In this document: positions 1 through 6,292 of the stretch, piece after piece
Layout: every line of letters starts with the position of its first letter
How positions within the stretch are numbered: the first letter of the stretch is position 1
Origin: JAICLK01 sp036489905
GTDB lineage: Bacteria; Patescibacteriota; Saccharimonadia; Saccharimonadales; UBA4665
Direction: 5' to 3'
DNA: 6,692 bases
Assembly (NCBI GenBank): GCA_036489905.1
Contig: DASXEX010000019.1
Span: forward strand, 1 to 6,692
Position numbers and translations under genes: made by a program
The notes under the pieces: generated by a model
The model's input: only the letters and a program-made list of their open reading frames with translations
The model's database searches: none
Told to the model about the DNA's origin: nothing

Positions 1-39
1 ATCTTTGCGAGTTAACTTGCTCATATAGCGTCCCTTCAT
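1..39 (-). CDS. 5' end of an unidentified minus-strand gene (partial)
   Basis: Reading the minus strand from position 39 gives an open frame of 13 codons (MKGRYMSKLTRKD) that continues off the left edge. A strong Shine-Dalgarno sequence, GGAGG (complement of 45-49), lies 5 nt before the ATG at 39, which is the main reason to call a gene start. A second in-frame ATG at 24 (MSKLTRKD) has only a weak AAGGGA ahead of it, so 39 is preferred. The visible residues are basic and carry no recognisable domain, so no function is offered. The gene is divergent from rpsT and shares its upstream control region. Confidence 0.5.
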   Translation of the reverse strand, partial: MKGRYMSKLTRKD

Positions 40-80
40 CCGCACCTCCATACCAGACAGCATGATAGAAGATTACGGGT

Positions 81-133
81 ACTTTTTTAATGAGCTAACG
101 AATACTACTTGGGGAACTTTATTTATGAGCTAA
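81..133. repeat. 18-bp imperfect direct repeat upstream of rpsT
   Basis: Positions 81-98 (acttttttaatgagctaa) and 116-133 (actttatttatgagctaa) match at 16 of 18 bases in the same orientation, with starts 35 bp apart. The second copy ends 10 bp before the -35 box of the rpsT promoter, and both copies lie between rpsT and the divergent left-edge gene. Paired sites in this position suggest binding sites for a regulator of either gene. Duplicated A/T-rich promoter debris is the alternative. The remaining bases of the 40-143 gap hold only a weak candidate minus-strand -10 (TATCAT, complement of 62-67). Confidence 0.5.
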
Positions 134-143
134 GTCGTAAAGC

Positions 144-172
144 TTTACAAAAAAAATTCGCCTCTGTATAGT
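144..172 (+). promoter_or_regulatory. sigma-70-type promoter of rpsT
   Basis: TTTACA at 144-149, a 17-bp spacer, and TATAGT at 167-172 each differ from consensus by one base, with ideal spacing. Transcription should start near 179. This leaves a leader of about 30 nt that contains the AAAGGA ribosome-binding sequence at 195-200, 10 nt before the rpsT ATG. It is the only promoter in the window with both boxes close to consensus. Confidence 0.8.
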
Positions 173-210
173 TGGAGTCCGGAGTTAAACAATTAAAGGA
201 ATAAACAAGC

Positions 211-531
211 ATGCCGATTATCAAATCAGCCAAGAAGCGCGTTCGGGTTGCCAACAAGGCCGCAGTTCGCAACAGCAAAACCAAGCGCTCGCTCAAAAGT
301 GCGCTGAAAATTTTTCATAAAGCCGCCGGCGCCGGCGACAAAAAGACCGCCGAAAGCATGAGCAAAGCCCAAAGCGAACTCGACAAAGCCGTCAAAAAAG
401 GCGTTATCCACAAAAACAAAGCCGCCCGCCAAAAGCGCCAGCTCGTCGCAAAAGCCAAAGCCGCCGGCAGTACCGCGAAAACAGCTTCGCCGAAGAAAAC
501 CACGGCCAAAAAGACAACGCAGAGAAAATAA
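211..531 (+). CDS. rpsT: 30S ribosomal protein S20 (bS20)
   Basis: This primary 16S rRNA-binding protein of the small ribosomal subunit is recognised by its opening MPIIKSAKKRVRVANKAAVRN and by the following stretches KSALKIFHKAA, ELDKAVKKGVIHKNKAARQKRQL, the classic S20 three-helix pattern. It has 106 residues, whereas S20 is usually 85-90. The extra length is a Lys/Ala/Thr-rich tail from about residue 82 (repeated KKTTAKKTT-type units), probably disordered and RNA-contacting. The ATG at 211 is preceded by AAAGGA 10 nt upstream and a near-consensus promoter. The gene is single and convergent with the metallopeptidase-like gene, with 42 bp between stop codons and no visible hairpin terminator. 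S20 synthesis is autoregulated in enterobacteria; nothing in this leader shows that here. Confidence 0.96.
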   Translation: MPIIKSAKKRVRVANKAAVRNSKTKRSLKSALKIFHKAAGAGDKKTAESMSKAQSELDKAVKKGVIHKNKAARQKRQLVAKAKAAGSTAKTASPKKTTAKKTTQRK

Positions 532-573
532 CCTTTCCCAGACGGCTCGAACAACAGAACGTGTGGCAGTTTA

Positions 574-1461
574 TTACGCAGCAGCTGCCTGCCCGTTCAA
601 GGATAGCTGTAAGTTTAAGGCCTGCTCGGTTGCCTGCGCGGCCAAATGTATATCGTGATTAGGGTTGAACTCTGAGTAAATGGCAGCTTCATATCTCTCT
701 TGGGCAAACCCCAATACATCCCAACCAGCCCCTTCTTGGACAATCCTCCGAAGACACACCTCGTTCTCTATCCCATCCCTACCTGAGGCAATCTCAGTAA
801 CATCCCAGAAAGAAACTCCGCTGACCTGCATAATCGTATCAAGTATCCTCTCATGATATGGATACCAGGTGTTTAATTTGGAAGTGTCCTCGCCCAAGGT
901 CGCCAAAACATCTCGTCCCATGCGGTTAGCAGAACCTTCCCATAAAACATGAGGAACTTCACGCTCACCTTCGGGGGGCAATTTGGTGTCTCCTATCCGT
1001 AGAGCAACGTGTGCGAATTCGTGCATCGCAACTGCTATATCGGAAAGGTCTCGGACGGCAAGATAGCGACCCTGGGTGTCTTTTGGATCACCCGTAAGCG
1101 CACCTAGCCTTGTATAGCCTAACTGACGACCCAACTGCGGAGTTTCAGGACCGTCTAAAACCGGTATCATACGTACGCTTGTAAGGTTATTATATGCTGC
1201 TCGAGGGTATGTCTTCTTTTCTGCAACAAGTATAGTCACCCCCCTGATAAATTCCCCTTTAAGCCTAGCAGGTGCCTCGGTCGCATTCCTGCCTTCGCCG
1301 GCCATTCCATGTATTCGGGCTGCCTCGCGGACGGCGGCAGCATCTTGGGCAGCGATGAGAGCCTGTCTGCCTGTTCTGGCAGCGCCCCCATGACGCGGAG
1401 TTCGTGGATGCTCTGGAGATATACGGTGACGGCCTATCATAATATAAAAATATTTAAGCAT
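574..1461 (-). CDS. HExxH zinc-metallopeptidase-like protein (gluzincin type), unknown function
   Basis: I do not recognise the family of this 295-aa protein. It contains MHEFAHVAL with HEFAH at residues 147-151, and 24 residues later PHVLWEGSA (residues 170-178). HExxH followed by a W-E-G-x-A helix matches the peptidase-MA-like/gluzincin plan: H147 and H151 bind zinc, E148 is catalytic and E175 is the third ligand. Residues 20-66 are rich in Ala, Arg and Gly. There is no signal peptide (LKYFYIMIG is too short and is followed by Arg) and no membrane helix, so a cytosolic place is inferred. The gene lies 24 bp downstream of holA on the same strand and ends in tandem stops (TAATAA). The ATG at 1461 has a weak AGGT 4 nt upstream; ATG 1440 (codon 8) is an alternative. 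Codon use differs from its neighbours, with many ATA, AGG and AGA codons, suggesting later acquisition. The gene call is firm; enzyme activity is inferred. Confidence 0.75.
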   Translation of the reverse strand: MLKYFYIMIGRHRISPEHPRTPRHGGAARTGRQALIAAQDAAAVREAARIHGMAGEGRNATEAPARLKGEFIRGVTILVAEKKTYPRAAYNNLTSVRMIPVLDGPETPQLGRQLGYTRLGALTGDPKDTQGRYLAVRDLSDIAVAMHEFAHVALRIGDTKLPPEGEREVPHVLWEGSANRMGRDVLATLGEDTSKLNTWYPYHERILDTIMQVSGVSFWDVTEIASGRDGIENEVCLRRIVQEGAGWDVLGFAQERYEAAIYSEFNPNHDIHLAAQATEQALNLQLSLNGQAAAA

Positions 1462-1485
1462 AATTACCTAAGATAAGCAATAGCT

Positions 1486-2409
1486 CTATCGGCTTGCGAG
1501 TTGGAGCAAATAGTTCTGCAATGCTTCGTCGGCGTTGATGGGTTCGCGTTTTAGGCGTGTGTCAATCTCTAGCAGGTTTGCGATGAGGGTTTTGAGTTCG
1601 GGCAAGCTGAGTTTGCGGGCGATGGCTGCACTTTTGCGGACGACGTACGGATTGAGTTTGGCTTCGCGGGCGATTTGGTCGGATGTGCGGTCGCCGGCGG
1701 TTTTGACGAGCGCCAGAATGTGTAGTTGCCAAGCCAGCATGGCGATGATTTGCTGCGGCTCGACTTTTAGAGCGCGCTGCTCTTCGTAAAGTTTGAATGC
1801 GCGCTTGGTATTGCCGGCAAACGCCGCTTCAAGCAATTCGAAAATCGTACTTTGCGGCGTTGCCTCGGTAAGCAGCTCGATATTCGCGCGCGTAATTTTC
1901 GGATCGTACAAGGCTAACTTCTCAAGCTCGTTGCCCAAGAGTTGCTGATTCGCGCCGACCCGGTTCACCAAAAAACTCGCTTCGCTTGAGCTCAAACTGC
2001 CACCGCGATCTTTCGCCGCTTGCATGAGCCACCGCGCCAAACCGCTCGCGTCGAGCGGCACAAATTCACGGAAATCCGTCGCTTTTTTCAAAAATTTGTA
2101 ATAAGCCAGCCGCTTGTCCAACTTCGGCTCAGCCAAAATTACGTCTGTTGTTTCGGGCAATTCCGTGAGCAGCCGCTCGGCGTTTTCGGCAAATTGCTTG
2201 TTCGCGCTTGGTCCGCGCAGCACCACCATTTTTTTGCTCGCGAGGAATGGCAAACTTTGCAGCGCTTCCTGCATCCGCTCGAAAGTAGCTTCTTCCCCGT
2301 CCAGCCGCTCCAGTGCCATATCACCATGCTCGTCCAGAAAATTCGCCACCAGCTTGTCCAGCTCGCCGCGCAAACCAAAACTATTTCCGCCCGTCAACGT
2401 CACCTTCAT
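1486..2409 (-). CDS. holA: DNA polymerase III delta subunit
   Basis: HolA is the clamp-loader subunit that opens the beta sliding clamp. The protein has 307 aa from the ATG at 2409 (E. coli HolA is about 343). The N-terminus (MKVTLTGGNSFGLRGELDKL) has the degenerate, non-ATP-binding loop of delta in place of a Walker A motif. The region at about residues 40-90 (FERMQEALQSLPFLASKKMVVLRG) is typical of the family. The C-terminal helical collar domain is clear: TIFELLEAAFAGNTKRAFKL, EPQQIIAMLAWQLHIL, LNPYVVRKSAAIARKLS and EIDTRLKREPINADEALQNYLLQLA. An upstream in-frame ATG at 2418 would add MGA, but it overlaps a TATAAT box whose expected transcript begins about at 2409, and family similarity starts at MKVTL. 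It is the first gene of a likely two-gene unit with the metallopeptidase-like gene and is divergent from the trehalose gene. Confidence 0.92.
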   Translation of the reverse strand: MKVTLTGGNSFGLRGELDKLVANFLDEHGDMALERLDGEEATFERMQEALQSLPFLASKKMVVLRGPSANKQFAENAERLLTELPETTDVILAEPKLDKRLAYYKFLKKATDFREFVPLDASGLARWLMQAAKDRGGSLSSSEASFLVNRVGANQQLLGNELEKLALYDPKITRANIELLTEATPQSTIFELLEAAFAGNTKRAFKLYEEQRALKVEPQQIIAMLAWQLHILALVKTAGDRTSDQIAREAKLNPYVVRKSAAIARKLSLPELKTLIANLLEIDTRLKREPINADEALQNYLLQLASR

Positions 2410-2416
2410 CGCTCCC

Positions 2417-2422
2417 ATTATA
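2417..2422 (-). promoter_or_regulatory. -10 box of holA (TATAAT, 7 nt before the ATG)
   Basis: On the minus strand a perfect TATAAT (complement of 2417-2422) is followed by GGGAGCG and then the holA ATG at 2409. The expected start of transcription falls at or next to the A of the ATG, so the mRNA would be leaderless. No good -35 is seen at 16-18 bp. An upstream pair, TTGCCC-17-TATACA (complement of 2449-2454 and 2426-2431), matches only 4 of 6 bases at each box; if real, it would give a short leader instead. Confidence 0.5.
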
Positions 2423-2486
2423 CGCTGTATAGCCTGCGGTCATGCACGGGGCAAGCTCTGCACTGCCTTTGGTTATAGGTGAGATT

Positions 2487-2495
2487 TGCTACAAT
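2487..2495 (+). promoter_or_regulatory. extended -10 promoter of the trehalose gene
   Basis: TGC followed by TACAAT (2487-2495) is an extended -10 element with one mismatch in the hexamer. No convincing -35 is present; TTTGGT at 2468-2473 is weak. Transcription would start near 2502, leaving a leader of about 6-7 nt with AAGG before the ATG at 2509. This argues against starts at 2479 (GTG) or 2494 (ATG, inside the -10 box). It lies back to back with the holA promoter in the 99-bp divergent gap. Confidence 0.5.
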
Positions 2496-2508
2496 GGTAT
2501 GTAAGGTT

Positions 2509-4692
2509 ATGCAACCATTTTTGACTTTAGTCTCGAATCGTTTGCCGGTAATCGTGAAAAAGGTGGACGGAAAGCTTGAATTTGCCCCGAGTGTCGGCGG
2601 GTTGGCTACCGGGCTCTCTTCGTATACCACGAATAAACACACTAAATGGATCGGCTGGCCGTACATACCGAGCGACGATCTGACCGATGCTGACAAGCGG
2701 CACATCACCAAAGAGCTGAAGAAGCGCAACTGCTATCCGGTTTGGCTGAGCAAGCAGCAAGTCGATAACTTTTACAACGGTTACAGCAATCGCATCTTGT
2801 GGCCGCTATTTCACGGTGGGAAAATTGCCAAGGGTGCCTTGAGCAATCAAGCACGTTATTGGCGCGCGTACCGCGAAGTCAACGCCGCGTTCGCCAAAGC
2901 GGTGCTGGAACTCAGCGAGCCTGGCCGTCTGGTTTGGGTGCACGATTACCAATTGCTGCTATTGCCTGCGCTGCTGCGCGCTCAGCGGCCGAATGACAAG
3001 AACGGCTTTTTCCTGCATATTCCGTTTCCGAGCGCCGCCAAGTTTGGCGAACTTGACGATGCCAAAGAACTTGTCCGCGGCATGCTCGGCACCGACTTGC
3101 TCGGCCTCCACACCAAATCGTATGTGCGTAATTTTCTGGATACAGCGGCAATGCTTGATCTCGGCGTCGTTACTCAAAAAGAAGTGGTGTTTGCCGATCG
3201 CGCCGTGCGCGTGGCGGATTTTCCCATGGGTATCGACTACGCTAAATATGCCGGCACTATCAAATCACTCGAGATCCGACGTGAGCTTATCAAGCTGCGC
3301 GCCAAATATCGCAGCCGGAAGCTGATTCTCACGGTTGACCGGCTCGATCCCGCCAAAGGCCTTGTTGAACGGGCTGCCGCTTATCAGGAGTTTTTGCGGC
3401 AAAATCCACGACTGCATGGCAAAGTGGTACTGGCCATGTTAGTAGTGCCCTCACGCACCGACATTAGCGAATATCAGCAACTCAAGGATCAGCTCGAAAA
3501 ACTCGTGAAAGAGATAAACAAGGAGTTCGGTACGCATACCTGGAAGCCGATTGATTACATGTACAAATCGCTGCCGCCTGAACACGTCATTCCGTTGTAC
3601 CGCCGAGCCGATGTGGCGTTCATCGCGCCGCTGCGCGACGGCATGAATTTGGTGGCGAAAGAATATTTGGCGAGTCAATCACAACGCCACGGCGTATTAA
3701 TACTCAGCCAAACCGCCGGTGCGGCAGATGAGCTGAAAGACGCCGTGATAGTCGACCCAACCGACCCGGACTCGCTCGTGCGTGGACTGTCGCGGGCTGT
3801 CGCTATCAGTAAAACCTCGTGGCAAGAACGAATAAAGAAAATGCGCAAGCACATAAAAACTTCGACGGTCCAAGAGTGGGCTGGCGACTTTATGGACTCA
3901 CTTCACGCGCCAATAACCACGCTACCGAATCGAACCCGCGCCTTGACACACCAACGCCAGCAAGAGATTGTCGAATCGTTTCGGAACGCGAAGCACCGAC
4001 TGCTGCTGCTCGACTACGACGGCTCGCTGGTGCCCATAGCCGAACGGCCGGAAGACGCTGTACCGCCAAAGGAACTCAAGAAGCTACTACGGAAGCTGGC
4101 AAAATTGCCGCATACCGAAGTAGTCGTTATCAGCGGCCGGACGCAAGCCGATCTCACCAAATGGTTCGACCGGTTGCCCATCGGCCTGGCCGCCGAGCAC
4201 GGCGCATTTTATCGCTTTGCAGGCGCCGACAATTGGCACCGCATCGGCGGCGTAACGCATGCCTGGAAGGACAGCCTCATTCCCTTGCTCGAAAAGTACG
4301 CGGCGAAAACCAAAGGAAGTTTTGTAGAGATAAAAGATTCCGCGCTCGTCTGGCATTACCGCTTGAGCAAGCCGGTCCTGGCACAAAAAAATCTCGTTCT
4401 GCTCCGAGCACGCGTGGCGCCACTAGCGGAGCGTTACGGCTTGCGCGTACATACCGGCAAGAAAATTCTCGAAATCCGCAACGCGGGCATTGACAAAGGC
4501 GCCACGGCAAAACGCTGGCTCAGTCATGATCCGGATTTTATACTAGCAACCGGCGACGACTACACCGACGAAGACACGTTCAGGGCTCTTCCCCAAAACG
4601 CTCACACCATAAAAATCGGCCCCGGCCGAACCACGGCTCGCCTCCGCGCCCCGGACGTGGTCGCCGTTCTAGAGTTGCTCTCTGCTCTGTAA
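2509..4692 (+). CDS. otsAB: bifunctional trehalose-6-phosphate synthase/trehalose-6-phosphatase
   Basis: This 727-aa fusion carries both steps of the OtsA-OtsB pathway: UDP-glucose plus glucose-6-phosphate to trehalose-6-phosphate, then to trehalose, in the cytosol. The GT20 synthase domain (about 1-465) has VSNRLPV (8-14), GGLATGL (30-36), VWVHDYQLL (142-150), FLHIPFPS (168-175), DRLDPAKGL (277-285; R278 and K283 match the phosphate-binding pair of E. coli OtsA) and PLRDGMNLVAKEY (374-386). The HAD phosphatase domain (about 495-727) has LDYDGSLVP (501-509; D502 and D504), ISGR (541-544), AAEHGAF (561-567), K663 and TGDDYTDEDTF (681-691; D683, D684 and D687). All expected catalytic residues are present in both halves, so both activities are likely intact. 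Starts at 2479 and 2494 are possible, but family similarity begins at QPFLTLVSNRLPV. The last 24 bp overlap the convergent methyltransferase gene. Confidence 0.95.
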   Translation: MQPFLTLVSNRLPVIVKKVDGKLEFAPSVGGLATGLSSYTTNKHTKWIGWPYIPSDDLTDADKRHITKELKKRNCYPVWLSKQQVDNFYNGYSNRILWPLFHGGKIAKGALSNQARYWRAYREVNAAFAKAVLELSEPGRLVWVHDYQLLLLPALLRAQRPNDKNGFFLHIPFPSAAKFGELDDAKELVRGMLGTDLLGLHTKSYVRNFLDTAAMLDLGVVTQKEVVFADRAVRVADFPMGIDYAKYAGTIKSLEIRRELIKLRAKYRSRKLILTVDRLDPAKGLVERAAAYQEFLRQNPRLHGKVVLAMLVVPSRTDISEYQQLKDQLEKLVKEINKEFGTHTWKPIDYMYKSLPPEHVIPLYRRADVAFIAPLRDGMNLVAKEYLASQSQRHGVLILSQTAGAADELKDAVIVDPTDPDSLVRGLSRAVAISKTSWQERIKKMRKHIKTSTVQEWAGDFMDSLHAPITTLPNRTRALTHQRQQEIVESFRNAKHRLLLLDYDGSLVPIAERPEDAVPPKELKKLLRKLAKLPHTEVVVISGRTQADLTKWFDRLPIGLAAEHGAFYRFAGADNWHRIGGVTHAWKDSLIPLLEKYAAKTKGSFVEIKDSALVWHYRLSKPVLAQKNLVLLRARVAPLAERYGLRVHTGKKILEIRNAGIDKGATAKRWLSHDPDFILATGDDYTDEDTFRALPQNAHTIKIGPGRTTARLRAPDVVAVLELLSAL

Positions 4693-5401
4693 ACGACCTA
4701 TAACACTGATTACCTGCTGGCAATCCGGCATAAACGCCAGGTTCAGCCGTTTAGGCACACCACGATTACACACTTCGTCCATCGCCCATTGCCGATCAGG
4801 TAGCGCTGCTAAGCCCAACTCAATCCAGTCCTGCATTTTGCGATGCATCATGCTGGCTCGGACACCAGTACCGCCAACCTCTCGAGAGATCAAACCAGGT
4901 GAATGGTAGTTGTCGCCCTCACGCCACTTGCGATCATTGTACCGCATCGAGTCCGCAGGATGCGGCACCGAGAAGACGAACCAACCATCGCCGTCAAGAG
5001 CATATGCAAGATTGCGAAGAACTCGTCGGCAGTCGACCACATAATGCAACGACATTTTGGCCATAATCAGCTCGAACCTGCCGTGCCATTCCGGCCTCCG
5101 CTCGCTGGCATCCCATTGTGCAAAAGACAATCCATGAGTAGCCGTGCTCGGCAAGATTTTTCGGCAAGATTTTCTCGCTCACATCTACGCCAATCACTTC
5201 TGCTTCCGGGTAACGTGCCGCCAACGCTTCGGTGAAGTTTCCGGGCCCACAACCAAAGTCCAAAACTTGGCGCGCTGCATCAGGCAACATTAGCTGCAGA
5301 CGCGGCCAGTTCAGCTGATGCTCAAACACGTTAACCGCCGGGTCTTCCAAACCGTTGCGCATCATTTCAGGGTCGGCTTCATAAGGTAAAGTCATTTTCA
5401 T
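4669..5401 (-). pseudogene. class I SAM-dependent methyltransferase, frameshifted by a 13-bp duplication
   Basis: The 5' part reads from ATG 5401 (MKMTLPYEADPEMM) and contains the SAM-binding motif VLDFGCGPGNF (residues 46-56) and the acidic-loop VIGVDVSEKILP (D73). After that the frame is lost and runs to a stop at 4994 (135 aa). The 3' part continues in another frame with WHGRFELIMAKMSLHYV, LAYALDGDGWFVFSVPHP and a tail ending at 4669. The break falls on an exact 13-bp tandem duplication (5148-5173). Removing one copy gives a continuous 239-aa protein with SEKILPSTATHGLSFAQWD at the join, a normal methyltransferase layout. The start codon overlaps the mutM stop (ATGA), implying co-transcription and translational coupling. 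The substrate is unknown. The frameshift may be a genuine mutation, a reversible switch or an assembly error. Confidence 0.85.
5148..5173. repeat. exact 13-bp tandem duplication inside the methyltransferase
   Basis: The unit tcggcaagatttt occurs at 5148-5160 and again at 5161-5173 with no mismatch, and the flanking bases do not extend the match. Thirteen is not a multiple of three, so the second copy shifts the reading frame. Perfect identity suggests a recent slippage event. Confidence 0.95.
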
Positions 5402-6276
5402 AGCGAGATCCTCTGGCACTTCGGACAGACATGCGTGCCGCGGCCGGCGACTTTGGCTTTGATAATTGCGGTACCACAACGCGCGCATGGTTGGCCTTGG
5501 CGGCGGAAGACGTTGGCAAATGATAGGTAGCTGCCTTTTTTGCCTTCGGCATTGACGTAGTTTTTGTCTGTCGACCCGCCCTTTTCGATGGCGAGTTTTA
5601 GCACGGCAACCATCGATTCGTACAATTTTTTTATACGCGCGTCGGATAAGTTTTTGACGAGCGTACTCGGGTGAATTCTGGCGCTCCACAAACTTTCGTC
5701 GGCGTAAATGTTGCCGATGCCGGCGATGACGGTTTGGTCAAGCAACACGGCTTTAACATTTGTGTTCGGTCGTCGATTTAGGCACTCACGAAAATCTCGC
5801 CAGGCAAATTTTGTGTTCAGTGGCTCCGGGCCGACCTTCTTGAAAAAGTCGATTTGCGGCACTTCAGCCGTCGGCAACAAGCGGACCCAGCCAAACTTGC
5901 GCTGGTCGTTGAAGAACAACTTGCTAGCGTCCGCGAAGTTAAAAATCACGCGCGTCGAGCGGTCAGGCAGCTCGCCAACAAGCGAATCGCTCGGATGTCC
6001 CGCGCCAAAATGTTCACCACCCGGAGCACGAAAAACTAATTGGCCAGTCATTTTTAAATGAATCACCAAAGAATACTTGCTTGAAAGCTCAATGAGCAAA
6101 ACTTTTGCGCGCCGTTCGACCGTCACGACCTTCGCACCGATCAGAAATTTTTGCACGTCGGCTTCGGCGTTTGGAAAACTCTTCTGCCAATTGTGCTCAA
6201 CTTTCGCAACCTTCTGCCCTGGCAAAAGCGCACTCAATCCAATCCGCACTGTCTCAACTTCTGGTAACTCCGGCAT
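5398..6276 (-). CDS. mutM: formamidopyrimidine-DNA glycosylase (Fpg/MutM)
   Basis: MutM is a bifunctional base-excision-repair enzyme that removes 8-oxoguanine and formamidopyrimidines and cleaves the resulting abasic site. The 292-aa protein starts MPELPEVETV, so after Met removal P2 is the catalytic nucleophile and E3 is in place. It has K58 in VERRAKVLL, HLKMTGQL (73-80), NDQRKFGW (124-130, the void-filling Arg region), GIGNIYADESLW (187-197, helix-two-turn-helix) and a C-terminal zinc finger with C264, C267, C284 and C287, including GRGT (R279). Every key residue is present. It is about 20 aa longer than the usual 269-275, mainly from a loop at residues 85-107 (GGEHFGAGHPSDSLV region). 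The stop TGA overlaps the ATG of the methyltransferase. The ATG at 6276 sits 22 bp from the divergent DUF721-like start and has only a weak GAGAG as ribosome-binding site. Confidence 0.96.
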   Translation of the reverse strand: MPELPEVETVRIGLSALLPGQKVAKVEHNWQKSFPNAEADVQKFLIGAKVVTVERRAKVLLIELSSKYSLVIHLKMTGQLVFRAPGGEHFGAGHPSDSLVGELPDRSTRVIFNFADASKLFFNDQRKFGWVRLLPTAEVPQIDFFKKVGPEPLNTKFAWRDFRECLNRRPNTNVKAVLLDQTVIAGIGNIYADESLWSARIHPSTLVKNLSDARIKKLYESMVAVLKLAIEKGGSTDKNYVNAEGKKGSYLSFANVFRRQGQPCARCGTAIIKAKVAGRGTHVCPKCQRISL

Positions 6277-6283
6277 AACTCTC

Positions 6284-6292
6284 TTATAATAA
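6284..6292. promoter_or_regulatory. symmetric, probably bidirectional -10 element between mutM and the DUF721-like gene
   Basis: The bases ttataataa hold TATAAT on the plus strand (6285-6290) and TATTAT on the minus strand (complement of 6286-6291). On the plus strand, 7 nt separate the box from the GTG at 6298; on the minus strand, 9 nt separate it from the mutM ATG at 6276. Both genes could therefore be transcribed from one opened region with almost no 5' leader. No clear -35 is visible in either direction. Confidence 0.5.

Noticed and set aside
532..586. Terminator between rpsT and the metallopeptidase gene (gcagctgc palindrome at 579-586)
   Set aside because: The palindrome is inside the peptidase coding end, too short for a stable stem, and lacks a following T-run in either direction.
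2410..2418. holA start at ATG 2418 (adds MGA)
   Set aside because: The ATG overlaps the TATAAT box, and family similarity begins at MKVTL from ATG 2409.
2426..2454. holA promoter TTGCCC-17-TATACA on the minus strand
   Set aside because: Spacing is ideal, but each box matches only 4 of 6 bases, and the perfect TATAAT closer to the gene is a simpler choice; it is mentioned only as an alternative.
2479..2508. Trehalose gene start at GTG 2479 or ATG 2494
   Set aside because: Both lie within or before the extended -10 element at 2487-2495, and synthase similarity begins after ATG 2509.
2418..2729. 103-aa minus-strand open frame across the holA/trehalose intergene
   Set aside because: It lies mostly antisense to the conserved synthase N-terminus and would cover both divergent promoters; no ribosome site or family pattern was seen.
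3819..4493. 224-aa plus-strand open frame inside the trehalose gene
   Set aside because: It is in another frame of a clearly conserved two-domain enzyme, Arg-rich and low-complexity, with no recognisable motif.
4669..5154. A separate 161-aa minus-strand gene starting at TTG
   Set aside because: It is the 3' half of the frameshifted methyltransferase. The TTG is an internal codon in the duplicated unit, with no ribosome-binding site, and the fragment lacks the SAM-binding motif.
4994..5689. 231-aa minus-strand open frame running from mutM into the methyltransferase
   Set aside because: Its first part is the wrong frame of mutM. Only the part after 5401 is meaningful, and it belongs to the methyltransferase.
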